NCBI RefSeq assembly: GCF_011602365.1
Contig: NZ_JAAONZ010000003.1
Coordinates: 124,001-188,000, forward strand
DNA: 64,000 nt
Direction of reading: 5' to 3'
Source: Pseudomaricurvus hydrocarbonicus
GTDB lineage: Bacteria > Pseudomonadota > Gammaproteobacteria > Pseudomonadales > Cellvibrionaceae
In this document: positions 27,061 through 37,800 of the stretch, one piece after another
Numbering within the stretch: the stretch's first letter is position 1
Layout: every line of letters begins with the position of its first letter
Position numbers and translations under genes: made by a program
The notes under the pieces: model-generated
Told to the model about the DNA's origin: nothing
Database searches by the model: none
Seen by the model: only the letters and a program-made list of their open reading frames with translations

Positions 27061-29859
27061 ATGACCGATTACAAACCGACGTTAAACCTCCCCAAGACAG
27101 GGTTTGCCATGAAAGCCAATCTGGCTCAGCGTGAACCTGGCATGTTGAAAAAGTGGCAGGACGGAAAGCTCTATGAAGCCATTCGTGCTGCCCGTGCCGG
27201 TCGGGAGCAGTTTATTCTTCACGATGGCCCTCCATACGCCAACGGTGATATTCACATCGGTCACTCGGTCAATAAAATTCTCAAAGACATCATTGTCAAG
27301 TCCAAAACCATGAGTGGTTATGACGCCCCTTATGTGCCGGGCTGGGACTGTCACGGCTTGCCGATTGAGCACAATGTTGAGAAAAAAGTCGGTAAGGCTG
27401 GCGCGAAAGTGGATTTTAAAACCTTCCGCCAGAAGTGTCGCGACTACGCTGCACGTCAGGTGGACGGACAGAAAAAAGACTTCGTGCGCCTCGGGGTTTT
27501 GGGGGAGTGGAACAACCCTTACCTGACTATGGATTTTGGTTTCGAAGCCGACATTATTCGCTCACTGGGTAAAATTGTTGAGAATGGCCACCTGCACAAA
27601 GGCTTCAAGCCAGTGTATTGGAGTGTGGTGGGTGGCTCTGCGCTGGCGGAAGCGGAGGTGGAATATCAGGACAAGGTGTCCAGTTCCATCGACGTGCGCT
27701 ACCAGGTGGTGGACTTGGAAGTGTTTTCTCAAGCGGTTCCCGAGTTGAGCGGTGAAGGGGATGTGTCGGTGGTGATCTGGACCACCACTCCCTGGACTTT
27801 GCCGTCCAGTCAGGCGGTCAGCTTGAATGCCGATCTGGACTATGTGGTGGTGCAGGCGGGCAGCGAGCGCCTGTTGATGGCCGAAGCCCTGTACGAGTCG
27901 GTCATGGCGCGTGCCGGTATTGAAGGTTATCGCGTGGTGGGACGCGTGCAGGGACAGGCGCTGGAAGGCCTGAAGTTGCAGCACCCGTTCTACGACAAGC
28001 AATTGCCGGTTCTGCTGGGTGAGCACGTCACTACCGACGCCGGTACGGGTTGTGTTCACACTGCGCCGGATCACGGTGTTGACGATTTTAATGTGGGTGC
28101 CAAATACGGCATCGGCACCTTGAATTATGTCGATGACAACGGTCTTTATCGTCAGGATGTGGAGCTGTTTGCGGGCGATCATGTGTACAAGGTGGACGAG
28201 AAAATCCTGTCCACCCTGGAAGAGCGTGGTGCCTTGCTCTATCAAACCAAGTTGACCCACAGTTATCCCCATTGCTGGCGCACCAAAACCCCGTTGATTT
28301 ATCGTGCGACACCACAATGGTTTGTCAGCATGACCAAGAACAATTTGCTGGGGGCAGTGAAACAGGCGGTCGACGGTGTGCAGTGGATTCCGGATTGGGG
28401 GCGTGCCCGAATCGACAGTATGCTGGACTCCAGCCCTGACTGGTGTATCTCTCGTCAGCGCACCTGGGGGGTTCCCATTGCCTTGTTTGTGCACAAGGAA
28501 ACCCAGGAGTTGCACCCTCAAACCGGTCGTCTGATCGAAGCGGTCGCAAAGAAAGTTGAACAGCAGGGCATTGATGCCTGGTTCGAGCTGGATGCGGCAG
28601 AACTGTTGGGTGATGAGGCTGAGCTGTATTCCAAAGTGACGGACACTTTGGACGTGTGGTTTGACTCGGGTGTGACCCATAACGCGGTGTTGGAAAAACG
28701 GGATTACCTGCGTTTCCCGGCAGACCTGTATCTGGAAGGTTCCGATCAGCACCGTGGCTGGTTCCAGTCTTCGTTAAAAACCTCCATGGCCATGAACGGT
28801 GTACCCCCTTACAGGCAGGTATTGACCCATGGTTTTGTGGTGGACGACAAGGGGCACAAGATGTCCAAGTCGCTGGGTAATGTGCTGTCGCCACAAAAAG
28901 TGGTGAATGAGCTGGGTGCAGACGTGCTGCGTTTGTGGGTGGCGGCGACGGATTTCAGTGGCGAGATGAAAGTTTCTGACGAAATCCTCAAGCGTACGGC
29001 AGATTCCTATCGCCGGATTCGCAACACGGCACGCTTCCTGCTGTCGAATCTGAACGGTTTTGATCCGGCAACCGATGTTTTGCAGCCGGAAGACATGTTG
29101 TCTTTGGACCGTTTCGCCATGGAGCGTGCTGCTCAGTTGCAGGAGGAGATCATTGCCGCCTACAACGGCTACAACTTCCACAGTATTTATCAAAAGCTGC
29201 ACAACTACTGTGTGGTGGATCTGGGTGGTTTCTATCTGGATATCATCAAAGACCGCCAGTACACCACCAAGTCAGACAGTGTGGCCCGCCGCTCGGCTCA
29301 AACGGCGCTTTACCATATCATTGAAGCCTTTACCCGCTGGATTGCTCCGATCCTGAGTTTTACCGCTGACGAACTGTGGGAGCAAATGCCTGGCGATCGC
29401 TCCGGCAATGTGTTTGTCGCCGAGTGGTATGATTTGCCAAGATTGCCAAAAGACGCGGCGATGGCGGGTGAGTACTGGACGTTTATTGCCGGTGTGAAGG
29501 ATGCGGTCAACAAAGTGATTGAATCCAAGCGGGGCGAAGGTGTGATTGGCGGATCGTTGGAAGCCGATATCACTTTGTGCTGCGACGGTGAGCTGGCAGA
29601 GCAGTTAAGTGCTCTGCAGGATGAGTTGCGCTTTGTGCTGATTGCCTCAGGGGCCAAGGTCTCTACCGCTCATGTTGCAGGTGCCGAAGCGACGGACGTG
29701 GAAGGATTGTCTGTGCTGGTGGCGAAAGCGGATGGCGACAAGTGTGCGCGCTGCTGGCATGTGCGAGAAGATGTTGGCTCACAACCTGAGCATGAAGATA
29801 TCTGTGGTCGCTGTGTCGAAAATGTTGCCGGTGACGGTGAAAAGCGTCAGTTTGCCTGA
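27061..29859 (+). CDS. ileS: Isoleucyl-tRNA synthetase
   Basis: Class I aminoacyl-tRNA synthetase, 932 aa. It has the HIGH-type motif GDIHIGHS near residue 65, the editing domain (CP1) with [12 protein letters not shown] and [16 protein letters not shown], the KMSKS motif in [10 protein letters not shown], and a C-terminal zinc finger with four cysteines (CARCWH ... CGRC). This is the usual bacterial form (not the mupirocin-resistant eukaryotic-like type). Followed 36 bases later by lspA. Confidence 0.98.
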   Translation: MTDYKPTLNLPKTGFAMKANLAQREPGMLKKWQDGKLYEAIRAARAGREQFILHDGPPYANGDIHIGHSVNKILKDIIVKSKTMSGYDAPYVPGWDCHGLPIEHNVEKKVGKAGAKVDFKTFRQKCRDYAARQVDGQKKDFVRLGVLGEWNNPYLTMDFGFEADIIRSLGKIVENGHLHKGFKPVYWSVVGGSALAEAEVEYQDKVSSSIDVRYQVVDLEVFSQAVPELSGEGDVSVVIWTTTPWTLPSSQAVSLNADLDYVVVQAGSERLLMAEALYESVMARAGIEGYRVVGRVQGQALEGLKLQHPFYDKQLPVLLGEHVTTDAGTGCVHTAPDHGVDDFNVGAKYGIGTLNYVDDNGLYRQDVELFAGDHVYKVDEKILSTLEERGALLYQTKLTHSYPHCWRTKTPLIYRATPQWFVSMTKNNLLGAVKQAVDGVQWIPDWGRARIDSMLDSSPDWCISRQRTWGVPIALFVHKETQELHPQTGRLIEAVAKKVEQQGIDAWFELDAAELLGDEAELYSKVTDTLDVWFDSGVTHNAVLEKRDYLRFPADLYLEGSDQHRGWFQSSLKTSMAMNGVPPYRQVLTHGFVVDDKGHKMSKSLGNVLSPQKVVNELGADVLRLWVAATDFSGEMKVSDEILKRTADSYRRIRNTARFLLSNLNGFDPATDVLQPEDMLSLDRFAMERAAQLQEEIIAAYNGYNFHSIYQKLHNYCVVDLGGFYLDIIKDRQYTTKSDSVARRSAQTALYHIIEAFTRWIAPILSFTADELWEQMPGDRSGNVFVAEWYDLPRLPKDAAMAGEYWTFIAGVKDAVNKVIESKRGEGVIGGSLEADITLCCDGELAEQLSALQDELRFVLIASGAKVSTAHVAGAEATDVEGLSVLVAKADGDKCARCWHVREDVGSQPEHEDICGRCVENVAGDGEKRQFA

Positions 29860-29895
29860 TTGGGCGGCTGATCGTTTCTGATAGTTGAAAACTTT

Positions 29896-30399
29896 ATGAC
29901 AGTGAATAAATCGGTGTGGAAGTGGTACGGTCTGGCAGCATTAATCATTGTGCTGGATCAGCTCAGTAAAAATTGGGTCAGTGAGAATTTTACCTACGGC
30001 GTGCCCTGGGTGATTACCGATTTTTTTAATTTTACCCTGCTGCATAACAAGGGGGCGGCGTTCAGCTTCTTGAGTGATGCCGGGGGCTGGCAGCGCTGGT
30101 TTTTTGGTGCTGTTGCCGCCGTGGTCAGTTGTGTCCTTGTGTGGTGGATGGCGCGGCTCGATGCCTCCAAGCGCTGGGAGCTGATGGCTCTGGCTCTGGT
30201 GCTGGGTGGGGCTATTGGTAATCTCTATGACCGAGCGGTGCTGGGGTATGTGGTGGACTTTATTGTGGTGCATTATCGGGATCACTTTTGGCCCGCGTTT
30301 AACCTTGCCGACAGTGCCATTTGTGTGGGGGCGGGCATGTTGATTGTGGACTCTTTTCGCTCCGGTAAAAAAGCCGTCGCGACGCCAGAGCCGAAGTGA
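29896..30399 (+). CDS. lspA: Lipoprotein signal peptidase (SPase II)
   Basis: Integral inner-membrane aspartyl protease, 167 aa, four membrane segments, which removes signal peptides from prolipoproteins such as the PqiC-like protein in this window. Conserved boxes are DQLSKNWV, NKGAAFSFLS, GGAIGNLYDR (catalytic Asp) and FNLADSAICVG (second catalytic Asp). The ileS-lspA-fkpB-ispH order is the standard gammaproteobacterial operon. Confidence 0.96.
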   Translation: MTVNKSVWKWYGLAALIIVLDQLSKNWVSENFTYGVPWVITDFFNFTLLHNKGAAFSFLSDAGGWQRWFFGAVAAVVSCVLVWWMARLDASKRWELMALALVLGGAIGNLYDRAVLGYVVDFIVVHYRDHFWPAFNLADSAICVGAGMLIVDSFRSGKKAVATPEPK

Positions 30400-30463
30400 A
30401 GATCAAGCAGGGCCTGACCCGACGCTCTCTATAATCAAATTATGAAGTAAGTGAAGTATTGAT

Positions 30464-30913
30464 ATGAACAGTTTAGTTATTGGCGAGGGTACGGAAGTCA
30501 CTCTGCACTTTGCCCTGAAGCTCGAAAATGGTGAAGTGATTGACTCCAATTTCAACACCAAGCCGGCCTCCTTTGTGGTGGGTGATGGAAACTTGTTGCC
30601 GGGCTTTGAGCGGGCGCTGGCTGGCATGGGCGCAGGTGAAAAGAATACCTTTGTGATCAAGCCCGAAGATGGCTTCGGTCAATCAAACCCGAACAATCTG
30701 CAAGTCATGCCGCGGGATCAGTTCGATGACAGTGTGGAGTTGGTCGAAGGGCTGATGTTGTCTTTCGCAGATGCTCAAAAAGCCGAGCTGCCGGGTATTG
30801 TGTCCAAGTTTGACGATGAGACAGTGACCATTGACTTCAATCACCCTTTGGCCGGACGTAATATCCTGTTTGAAGTTGAAATTCTGCAGGTGGCACCCGC
30901 AGTAACTCATTAA
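30464..30913 (+). CDS. fkpB: FKBP-type peptidyl-prolyl isomerase (SlpA/FkpB)
   Basis: Cytoplasmic SlyD-like proline isomerase/chaperone, 149 aa. The N-terminal part has VTLHFALKLENGEVIDSNF and LPGFERALAGMGAGEK; the inserted flap domain (FDDSVELVEGLMLSFADAQK to DFNHPLAGRNILFEVEIL) is typical of SlyD/SlpA. It lacks the His-rich metal-binding tail of SlyD, which supports the FkpB assignment, as does the position between lspA and ispH. Confidence 0.93.
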   Translation: MNSLVIGEGTEVTLHFALKLENGEVIDSNFNTKPASFVVGDGNLLPGFERALAGMGAGEKNTFVIKPEDGFGQSNPNNLQVMPRDQFDDSVELVEGLMLSFADAQKAELPGIVSKFDDETVTIDFNHPLAGRNILFEVEILQVAPAVTH

Positions 30914-31001
30914 CGTCAGTGATTTTTTCAAGCGGGTTTTACTTCCGCAGGCGCTGGCTTAACCAAACCATTGCTGGCGGAAAATCAGAGGTTCAATCAG
31001 T

Positions 31002-31946
31002 ATGACTGCTGCAGTAGAAATCAATCTGGCAAATCCGCGTGGCTTTTGTGCCGGCGTTGATCGTGCCATCGATATTGTCAATCGAGCCCTGGATGTGTTT
31101 GGGGCTCCGATTTACGTGCGTCACGAAGTGGTACACAACAAGTTTGTGGTTGACAGTCTTCGGGCTCGGGGCGCCATTTTTGTCGAAGAGCTGGAAGAGG
31201 TGCCCGATGATGTGATCGTCATTTTCAGTGCTCACGGCGTTTCACAGGCGGTTCGTCAGGAAGCCGATCGGCGCAGCTTGAAAGTGTTTGATGCAACCTG
31301 CCCGCTGGTCACTAAAGTCCATATGGAAGTTACGCGCTTTTCCCAAGAGGGCGCCGAGTGCGTTTTGATCGGTCACCATGGTCATCCGGAAGTGGAAGGC
31401 ACTATGGGGCAGTACGATCACTCTCAGGGGGGAGGCATTTACCTGGTTGAAAATGAAGCCGATGTGGCCAGGCTGGTGGTCAATAATCCGAATAAACTCA
31501 GCTATGTCACCCAAACGACCTTGTCGATGGACGATACTGCCAGGGTGATTGATGCCTTGCGGCAAAAATTTCCCGCCATTGAGGGGCCGCGTAAGGACGA
31601 CATCTGCTATGCCACTCAAAACCGCCAGGATGCCGTCAAGCAGCTTGCTCTGGAAAATGATCTGGTGTTGGTGGTGGGCTCGCCCAACAGCTCAAACTCC
31701 AATCGCCTGCGCGAATTAGCCGAACGCTGCGGCTCCACGTCGTATTTGATCGATGGGGCTGACGATATCCAACCCGAATGGCTGCAGGGCAAAAGCGCGG
31801 TGGGTATTACCGCCGGTGCGTCTGCTCCGGAGGTGTTGGTGCAGGCCGTGATCCAGAAGCTGCGCGATTGTGGCGCGACTCCGGCTGTCGAGGTGCAGGG
31901 CATTGAGGAAAATGTTCGCTTTTCGCTGCCAAAGGAATTGCGCTGA
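31002..31946 (+). CDS. ispH: 4-hydroxy-3-methylbut-2-enyl diphosphate reductase
   Basis: Last enzyme of the MEP isoprenoid pathway, an Fe-S protein producing IPP and DMAPP. The three cluster cysteines are in [23 protein letters not shown] and [11 protein letters not shown]; the active-site glutamate region [10 protein letters not shown] and the SSNSNRL motif are also present. Length 314 aa is standard. It ends the ileS operon and is followed by a strong terminator. Its product feeds IspB, also in this window. Confidence 0.97.
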   Translation: MTAAVEINLANPRGFCAGVDRAIDIVNRALDVFGAPIYVRHEVVHNKFVVDSLRARGAIFVEELEEVPDDVIVIFSAHGVSQAVRQEADRRSLKVFDATCPLVTKVHMEVTRFSQEGAECVLIGHHGHPEVEGTMGQYDHSQGGGIYLVENEADVARLVVNNPNKLSYVTQTTLSMDDTARVIDALRQKFPAIEGPRKDDICYATQNRQDAVKQLALENDLVLVVGSPNSSNSNRLRELAERCGSTSYLIDGADDIQPEWLQGKSAVGITAGASAPEVLVQAVIQKLRDCGATPAVEVQGIEENVRFSLPKELR

Positions 31947-31995
31947 GCTCAGGCGTGGTCAGGCGATGGCCGTATTAAAATGAGATCTGTATCAC

Positions 31996-32025
31996 AAAGG
32001 CCGCTGCCAGTCAGCGGCCTTTTTT
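31996..32025 (+). terminator. Rho-independent terminator after ispH
   Basis: AAAGGCCGCTG pairs with CAGCGGCCTTT across loop CCAGT, followed by a T-run. Confidence 0.9.
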
Positions 32026-32110
32026 GTATATGGTGTCCACTCGTCGGATAACATGTACATTCATCTTTCACTCTGCGACAGATTAAGTGACGTTTGGTAT
32101 ACCTAGCACT

Positions 32111-32629
32111 ATGAAAAAGACACATTCTGGATTTACTTTGATTGAATTAATGATCGCTCTTGCCGTAATTGCGGTGTTATTGGCGGTTGGCGTGCCTTCG
32201 TTTAATAACCTTATTGAGAATTATCGGGTGAGAACGAACATAAGTCTGGTTCAAACCAATCTGGTTTATGCGCGTACGGAAGCGTCAAAGCGAGGGAGGC
32301 CGGTTACGGTTTGTCGTACGGATGACGGTGCGGCTTGTGCTGGTTCCGGAGATAACTGGGAGGCCGGCTGGTTGGTGTTTGTGGATGAGGACGGTGATGC
32401 GGAAGTGGATGCTGGTACCGATGAAATTTTGCGCGCCGTGAATGGTTTGACAGGCTTTACTCTGAGAAATGATGATCAAACTTTAACGTACGCCGCCAGT
32501 GGTGCGGCTACGGCAACAACGTTTGTCTTGTGCCCTGTGTCTGCAGACCTTACTTATGCGCGCTCGCTGGTGTTGTTGGCGTCAGGTCGCCCCCGCGTGC
32601 AAACCAATGTTGCCAGCTGCCCAGGTTGA
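32111..32629 (+). CDS. fimU: Type IV pilus minor pseudopilin, GspH/FimT (FimU-like)
   Basis: Minor pilin of the priming complex, 172 aa. A class III leader MKKTHSG is followed by the cleavage site G/F and the hydrophobic helix [20 protein letters not shown] with the conserved Glu5. The C-terminal part has the GspH/FimT pattern (ARTEASKRGRPVTVC, W...GWLVFVDEDGD, LASGRPRV). Start ATG 32111 gives a proper leader; an upstream in-frame GTG (32087) is less likely. First of six pilus genes in tight succession. Pilus operons call this position FimU; FimT is an alternative name. Confidence 0.9.
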   Translation: MKKTHSGFTLIELMIALAVIAVLLAVGVPSFNNLIENYRVRTNISLVQTNLVYARTEASKRGRPVTVCRTDDGAACAGSGDNWEAGWLVFVDEDGDAEVDAGTDEILRAVNGLTGFTLRNDDQTLTYAASGAATATTFVLCPVSADLTYARSLVLLASGRPRVQTNVASCPG

Positions 32630-32634
32630 TCATA

Positions 32635-33228
32635 ATGAAAAAGTGTTTAATGAATCGTACCGCTTTGGCGTCGCAGCGGGGTGTGGGATTGATCGAAGTG
32701 CTGATTGCGATCTTGGTGATTGCAATCGGGATTTTGGGATCTATTTCGTTGCAGCTGTCTTCTAAGCGGCTGGGTCACGAAGCTGTGCAGCGGACACTGG
32801 CGGCAAACCTGGCCCAGGACTTGATGGAGCGTATGCGCTCTAACCCCTCAGAGCTAACCTCCTATGTCATGAGCTGGAAGTCGGGTGATGCCGCACTGAC
32901 GGCAACCAAAGATTGCGCCACCAATAGCTGTACCACCGCGGAGCTGGTGGCTCACGATCAGGCGCAATGGGTCAATGAGCTGCAAGGTGTTTCCGAAACA
33001 CGTGTACTGATTGTTGGTGACGCGGCGGTACAAACCGGCGGTGTGCAGCAACCTTCTGTGTGTGTTACGAATACTAATGGATATGTGACAGTGGCCATTG
33101 CCTGGCGTGGTTATCAGGCCTTAAGTGATCCGGGGCTCTCTACTTGCGGCGATGATACGGGGCTGTATGGCGCTAACAATGAGTATCGTCAGGTGTTGAG
33201 TCTGTCCTCATACATAAAGGAGTTGTAA
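32635..33228 (+). CDS. pilV: Type IV pilus minor pilin PilV-like
   Basis: 197 aa from ATG 32635, 5 bases after the preceding stop. Leader MKKCLMNRTALASQRG, then VGLIEVLIAILVIAIGILGS, with Glu5 and the PilV-type GVGLIEVL in place of the usual GFTLIEL. The soluble part contains ANLAQDLMERMRSNP, a typical PilV feature, and several cysteines (CATNSC, CVTN, CGDD) likely to form disulphides. Works with FimU, PilW, PilX and PilE in pilus initiation. Confidence 0.9.
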   Translation: MKKCLMNRTALASQRGVGLIEVLIAILVIAIGILGSISLQLSSKRLGHEAVQRTLAANLAQDLMERMRSNPSELTSYVMSWKSGDAALTATKDCATNSCTTAELVAHDQAQWVNELQGVSETRVLIVGDAAVQTGGVQQPSVCVTNTNGYVTVAIAWRGYQALSDPGLSTCGDDTGLYGANNEYRQVLSLSSYIKEL

Positions 33229-33230
33229 GG

Positions 33231-34199
33231 GTGTTGATGGGTACGGAACAGCGTGGATTTACTCTGGTTGAGCTTCTGGTAGCCATGACTCTTGGTATTG
33301 TTCTCAGTGCCGGGGTGGCCGTTTTATTTCTGGAAAGTAGCACAAATTATTCACAGGACGATGAGACGGCCAGAATGCAGGAAAATGGCCGCTTTGCCGT
33401 GCAATTGTTGTCTCATGAGTTGGGGATGGCGGGCTTCTATGGACGCTACGTCAATGTGGATGAGTTGTTAACCACTACGATCACCGATATCGATCAGTGT
33501 GGGGATGATTGGGCGGTGAATGTAGACGACCACATTGAGCACAATAACGATATTGCGGCCACGGCGGATTTGTACGGTGGCTGTGTTGCCCAGGAAAATC
33601 AGACCGCGGGTTCAGATGTACTGGCAATCAAGCGCGTGGCGGATCAGGCGACGCTGGACGACGGTTCACTTCAGTCGCCTGCAACCATTGACGATGAGGT
33701 TGTTTATTTGCGTTCGGCCAACCAGGGCAATGAGTTGCAGTTAGTAAGAGGGGCTTCGCTTACTGTTGCTGATCAAACGGCGGGCTCCGGGGTCGATGCC
33801 TGGGAGTATTTGACGAATATTTATTATGTCCGAAACTACTCGGCCACGGTTGGCGATGGTATCCCCACCCTTTGCCGGGTGGTCATGCAAGGCGATGGCA
33901 CGATCGGCGCTGACAGCAGCGGCTGTTTGGTTGAAGGAATTGAGACGATACACATTGAATACGGCGACGACACCGATGCCGATGGTGTTCCCAATCAATA
34001 CACGGACGACCCCGCTGAGGTTGATCAGTTGGTGTCTGCACGAGTTTATGTGATGGCGCGGTCAGTGAATACGGTCCGTAATTACACCAACGATAAAGCC
34101 TATACGCTTGGGCAAAAGACGGTGGCTGCGGCCAATGATCGTTATATGCGTAAGGTGTACAGCACGACGATTACTCTGCGCAACCCCTTCAATCTTTGA
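33231..34199 (+). CDS. pilW: Type IV pilus minor pilin PilW-like
   Basis: 322 aa, the largest of the minor pilins as usual for PilW. Leader MLMGTEQRG precedes FTLVELLVAMTLGIVLSAGVAV with Glu5. MQENGRFAVQLLSHELGMAGFYG is the PilW signature region after the helix. GTG 33231 is taken as start because GGAG lies 8 bases upstream; ATG 33237 is a possible alternative. Gap of 2 bases to pilV and 7 to pilX indicates one mRNA. Confidence 0.91.
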   Translation: MLMGTEQRGFTLVELLVAMTLGIVLSAGVAVLFLESSTNYSQDDETARMQENGRFAVQLLSHELGMAGFYGRYVNVDELLTTTITDIDQCGDDWAVNVDDHIEHNNDIAATADLYGGCVAQENQTAGSDVLAIKRVADQATLDDGSLQSPATIDDEVVYLRSANQGNELQLVRGASLTVADQTAGSGVDAWEYLTNIYYVRNYSATVGDGIPTLCRVVMQGDGTIGADSSGCLVEGIETIHIEYGDDTDADGVPNQYTDDPAEVDQLVSARVYVMARSVNTVRNYTNDKAYTLGQKTVAAANDRYMRKVYSTTITLRNPFNL

Positions 34200-34206
34200 G
34201 GTGTTT

Positions 34207-34788
34207 ATGAACAACTATGGACGTAATCACCAGCGAGGGGCGGTGCTGATCATCGCCCTGGTTTTTTTGGCCCTGATTGCATTGATTTCTGTGTCGAGTA
34301 TGGACAGCAGTCGTCTTGAAGCCTATATGGCGGGCAATGAGCAGGCCCGTGTTGATGCTTTGCAACGGGCTCAGGCGGTGGTGGACTTGTTGGGGGACGA
34401 GGATGGTTCATTCCGCGTGACCAGCGTCGGTTATTTGCGTTGCAACAGCGGCAATAGCGACGCTGATTGTGACAGTACTGCGGCACTGGCGATTTCCAAC
34501 AGCGATGTTGCGGCTCTGGTGAGCGGGATTACAGATCTATCCTATACCTCTGAGTTTTACTATGAGTCGACCAAGGCGCCACCCGCCAGTATCGGTAACG
34601 GCAGCGGGCAGGCCTACGGCGCGGCTTATTTTGATGTCAAGGTGTTGTACGACAACAGCGACAACCGTGGCGGGCGGGCGCAAGTGTCGCAAGGTATCGG
34701 CGTGCGGGTGCCAACATCACAGCAAGGCGGCAGTGCTCCCGCGGGCACCGATGGTGATACTCAAATGCAATTACCCGTATCGCCTTAA
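34207..34788 (+). CDS. pilX: Type IV pilus minor pilin PilX-like
   Basis: 193 aa. N-terminus MNNYGRNHQRGAVLIIALVFLALIALISVSSMDSS shows the PilX type: a leader ending in RG, followed by AVLIIAL and no Glu5 motif; then the tail of the helix with EAYMAGNEQARVDALQRAQ. GAGG 6 bases before ATG 34207 supports the start; the longer in-frame reading from 34108 would overlap pilW and is rejected. Part of the pilus priming complex with PilY1. Confidence 0.89.
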   Translation: MNNYGRNHQRGAVLIIALVFLALIALISVSSMDSSRLEAYMAGNEQARVDALQRAQAVVDLLGDEDGSFRVTSVGYLRCNSGNSDADCDSTAALAISNSDVAALVSGITDLSYTSEFYYESTKAPPASIGNGSGQAYGAAYFDVKVLYDNSDNRGGRAQVSQGIGVRVPTSQQGGSAPAGTDGDTQMQLPVSP

Positions 34789-34811
34789 CAGGTTTGGGGA
34801 AGGAGTAAGCA

Positions 34812-37800
34812 GTGAAATTGTTTTCAGCGAAAAATGTTTTGGCCTCGGCAATATGGGCAGCACTGGCCATGCTGAACCCGGCTCAGGCGGACGATACCGA
34901 AATTTATATGGATTCGCTGACGGCAGGAGGGGGAGCGACCGAGATACCCCAGCCCAAAGTCATGTTGATTCTGGATTACCGATCTAACCTGGGCAGTTCC
35001 TACTGCTCAAGCCTGGATCAGGATTGTAAAAATGACATGAATTCAGGCCTAGCGGATACCGACCCCTTGTTGTCAGACTTCCTGCTGCAGTCGGACGGCG
35101 TGACCCCGATCCCGAACGGTACCGCGATTAATGAGCTGGACGTGTTGCGCATGATCCTGCGCTGGCTGTTTTCGCAGCTGGACGGCTTTGACGTGGGGTT
35201 TATGATCAACCATGACAGCAGCAATAGCTGTGAGGGGCCAGGGCAGACCAACTGCAGTAACGGCGCCTATATCCTAAACGGCTTCACCGACATCGGTAAT
35301 TCTAGCTTATTAACCAAACTGGATAACGTGCGTTCGCCCTCCGGTGGCTCGGGTGCACATACCTTTCAGGCGAAGGAAGCCTACTTTGAGTTATACCGCT
35401 ACCTTAACGGTGGCGGGGTCTACAACGGCCACAATGGCTTCAAGGATTACGGTTCGACAACCGACACGATGAACCTGGACCACTCCGACAATCGTGATGG
35501 CGACGGTAATTCCACCGTGGCTGTAGCCTGGGATGCGTCAATTGAAAGTGGGGCCAATTACATCTCGCCTTACGACAACGGCCAGAACCATGAGTGTACC
35601 GCGACCTATGCGGTCACCTTGTTTGAGGGGGTGACCAACCAGGACGATGACTCTGATGGTGCCATTGACGAAGATATGGCAGATGTGGCGGGTTACTATA
35701 CCGGCAGGGATAGCTCTATCGCACTGGCGGATGTGGTGTCATGGATGTCGCGGGAAGACACGAATCCGACGGTCGACGGCGAGCAGAACGTGACCTTTTA
35801 TTTTGTGGCGGACGGTCGTACCAACCAGGCGGTGTCCCAAGCGGTGACTGCCGCCGGCACCCCCTTGATTGACTGGGATAGTCCCGCGCAAATGGCGAAG
35901 AAGTTACTGGATGTTTTCCGGAATATTGCCGTGCGTTCCAGTACCCTGGTGGCCTCGTCGGTCCCTGTGAACGTCTTTAACCGTTCCGATATTCAAGGGG
36001 ACGTGTACATGGCGGTGTTCGAAGTGGATGACGATGCCTTGCCGTCCTGGCCGGGCAACCTGAAAAAATTCCGCATCGGTGAAGTGACCGAAACCGTGGA
36101 AAACACCGACGGCACTATAACCGAGAAAACCGAACTCCGCGTGCTGGATGTGAATGGTAATGAGGCGATCAGTTCCGAAGACGGACGCATTGCTGCAAGC
36201 GCACTGAGCTACTGGACAGACCCGGATAATTTGCGTGCAGTGAATCCGGATCGCGCCGATGAAGAGCCTGATGCGACCAAAGATGGTCGCTCTGTGACCC
36301 GCGGTGGGGCGGGGCACAAAATTGCCGGTGTCCGCACTGGGGCACCCGGGTTGAACAACAGTGACGTCGGTGCCAGACAGATGTTTCTGGACCCGGCCGT
36401 GGTGAGCGGTACGGCGGCCGGAGGCAACAGTCTCGTCGAGTTGCGTGCGGATTATGATTTGACTGACGCTACGGATATTAACAGCTTGCAACCGTTAAAA
36501 GCCTTGATGAACTTGCCGGCTATCGACACGGATGAAAATGGTGATGATCAAGAGGCAGTGAACAACCTGCTCTGGTTGCGCGGTTATGATGTGGAGAGTG
36601 ACTTGAATGAGTATCGTAATTGGCTTCTGGCCGATGTGTTGCATTCCAAGCCGCTGGCGATTAATTACGGCAGTCGTGATGTAAACGTTGATGGTAGCCC
36701 GGAATACGATAAAGCGCTGAACCCCGATATTCGTATTTTTATGGGTACCAACGACGGCTTTATGCGGCAGTTCAAAAACACTGCAGCGGGTACGGACACA
36801 CCTTCAGCTACATCAATGTTAGACCAGCTGGGTACCGAAACGTGGAGTTTTATGCCACGGGAGCTGCTGGATAATGTGTATACCCTGAGAAAAAATTTGG
36901 CAGTTGCAGAGGTCCATCCCTACGGGGTGGACGGGGCTGCGGCGGCCTTTGTGATTGATAACAACAGCGATGGTGCCATTGATCATCGCTCGGACGCCGC
37001 CGGTGGCTGTTCGGATACGAGCACGGGAAGTTATGGTGTCGGCAGTGCCTATTGTGACAAGGCTTATATTTACTTCGGTCTGCGCCGTGGGGGGAACTCT
37101 TATTACGGACTTGATGTATCCAACCCGGATGAAGCGCCTTCTCTGCTGTGGAGAATTGACAACACCACGAGTGGGTTTGAGCAGTTGGGGCTGAGTTTTT
37201 CCTCACCGAAAGTGGGTTGGGTCAAATACACTGCGGATGGTAATGCCACCCCGGTGGTCATCTTTGCCGGAGGCTACTATGGCGGCTGGAGTGACAGTGA
37301 CGGCGATGGTTTGGTGGACAGTCGCGTGGGCAAGGACGATCTGAGTTACACCGCTACGGCTGACGCCCCTGATGCACAGGGTGCGGCGATCTATATCGTT
37401 CACGCCCGCACGGGCGAGCTCATCTGGAAAGTGGAGCACGGGGCGACGACGGCCAACGTGTCACCGACGGAATACAATCATGCCGATATGCACGACTCTA
37501 TTCCGTCGGAAGTTGCCACCTACGATGCCGACGGCAATGGTATTATCGATCGCCTCTACGTGGGCGATACCGGTGGTGTTGTGTGGCGGGTTGATTTGGG
37601 TGAGGGGACATCGGTAACTGATGGTGATGCCGCCGATGATCAACGCGTTAACTGGTTTGCCACCCGCATGGCCAGCCTGGGATCGGACTTGCGGTTTTTC
37701 CACCGCCCGGACGTTGTCAGTGTGACGGACAACGGCGTGCGTAAAGATCTGGTGGTGATGGGCAGTGGGGACAGGGCTCACCCTAAGTCTGACACCTCCA

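Noticed and set aside
27562-28752. 396-codon open frame on the minus strand opposite ileS
   Set aside because: Shadow frame in GC-rich coding DNA; ileS is unmistakable on the other strand.
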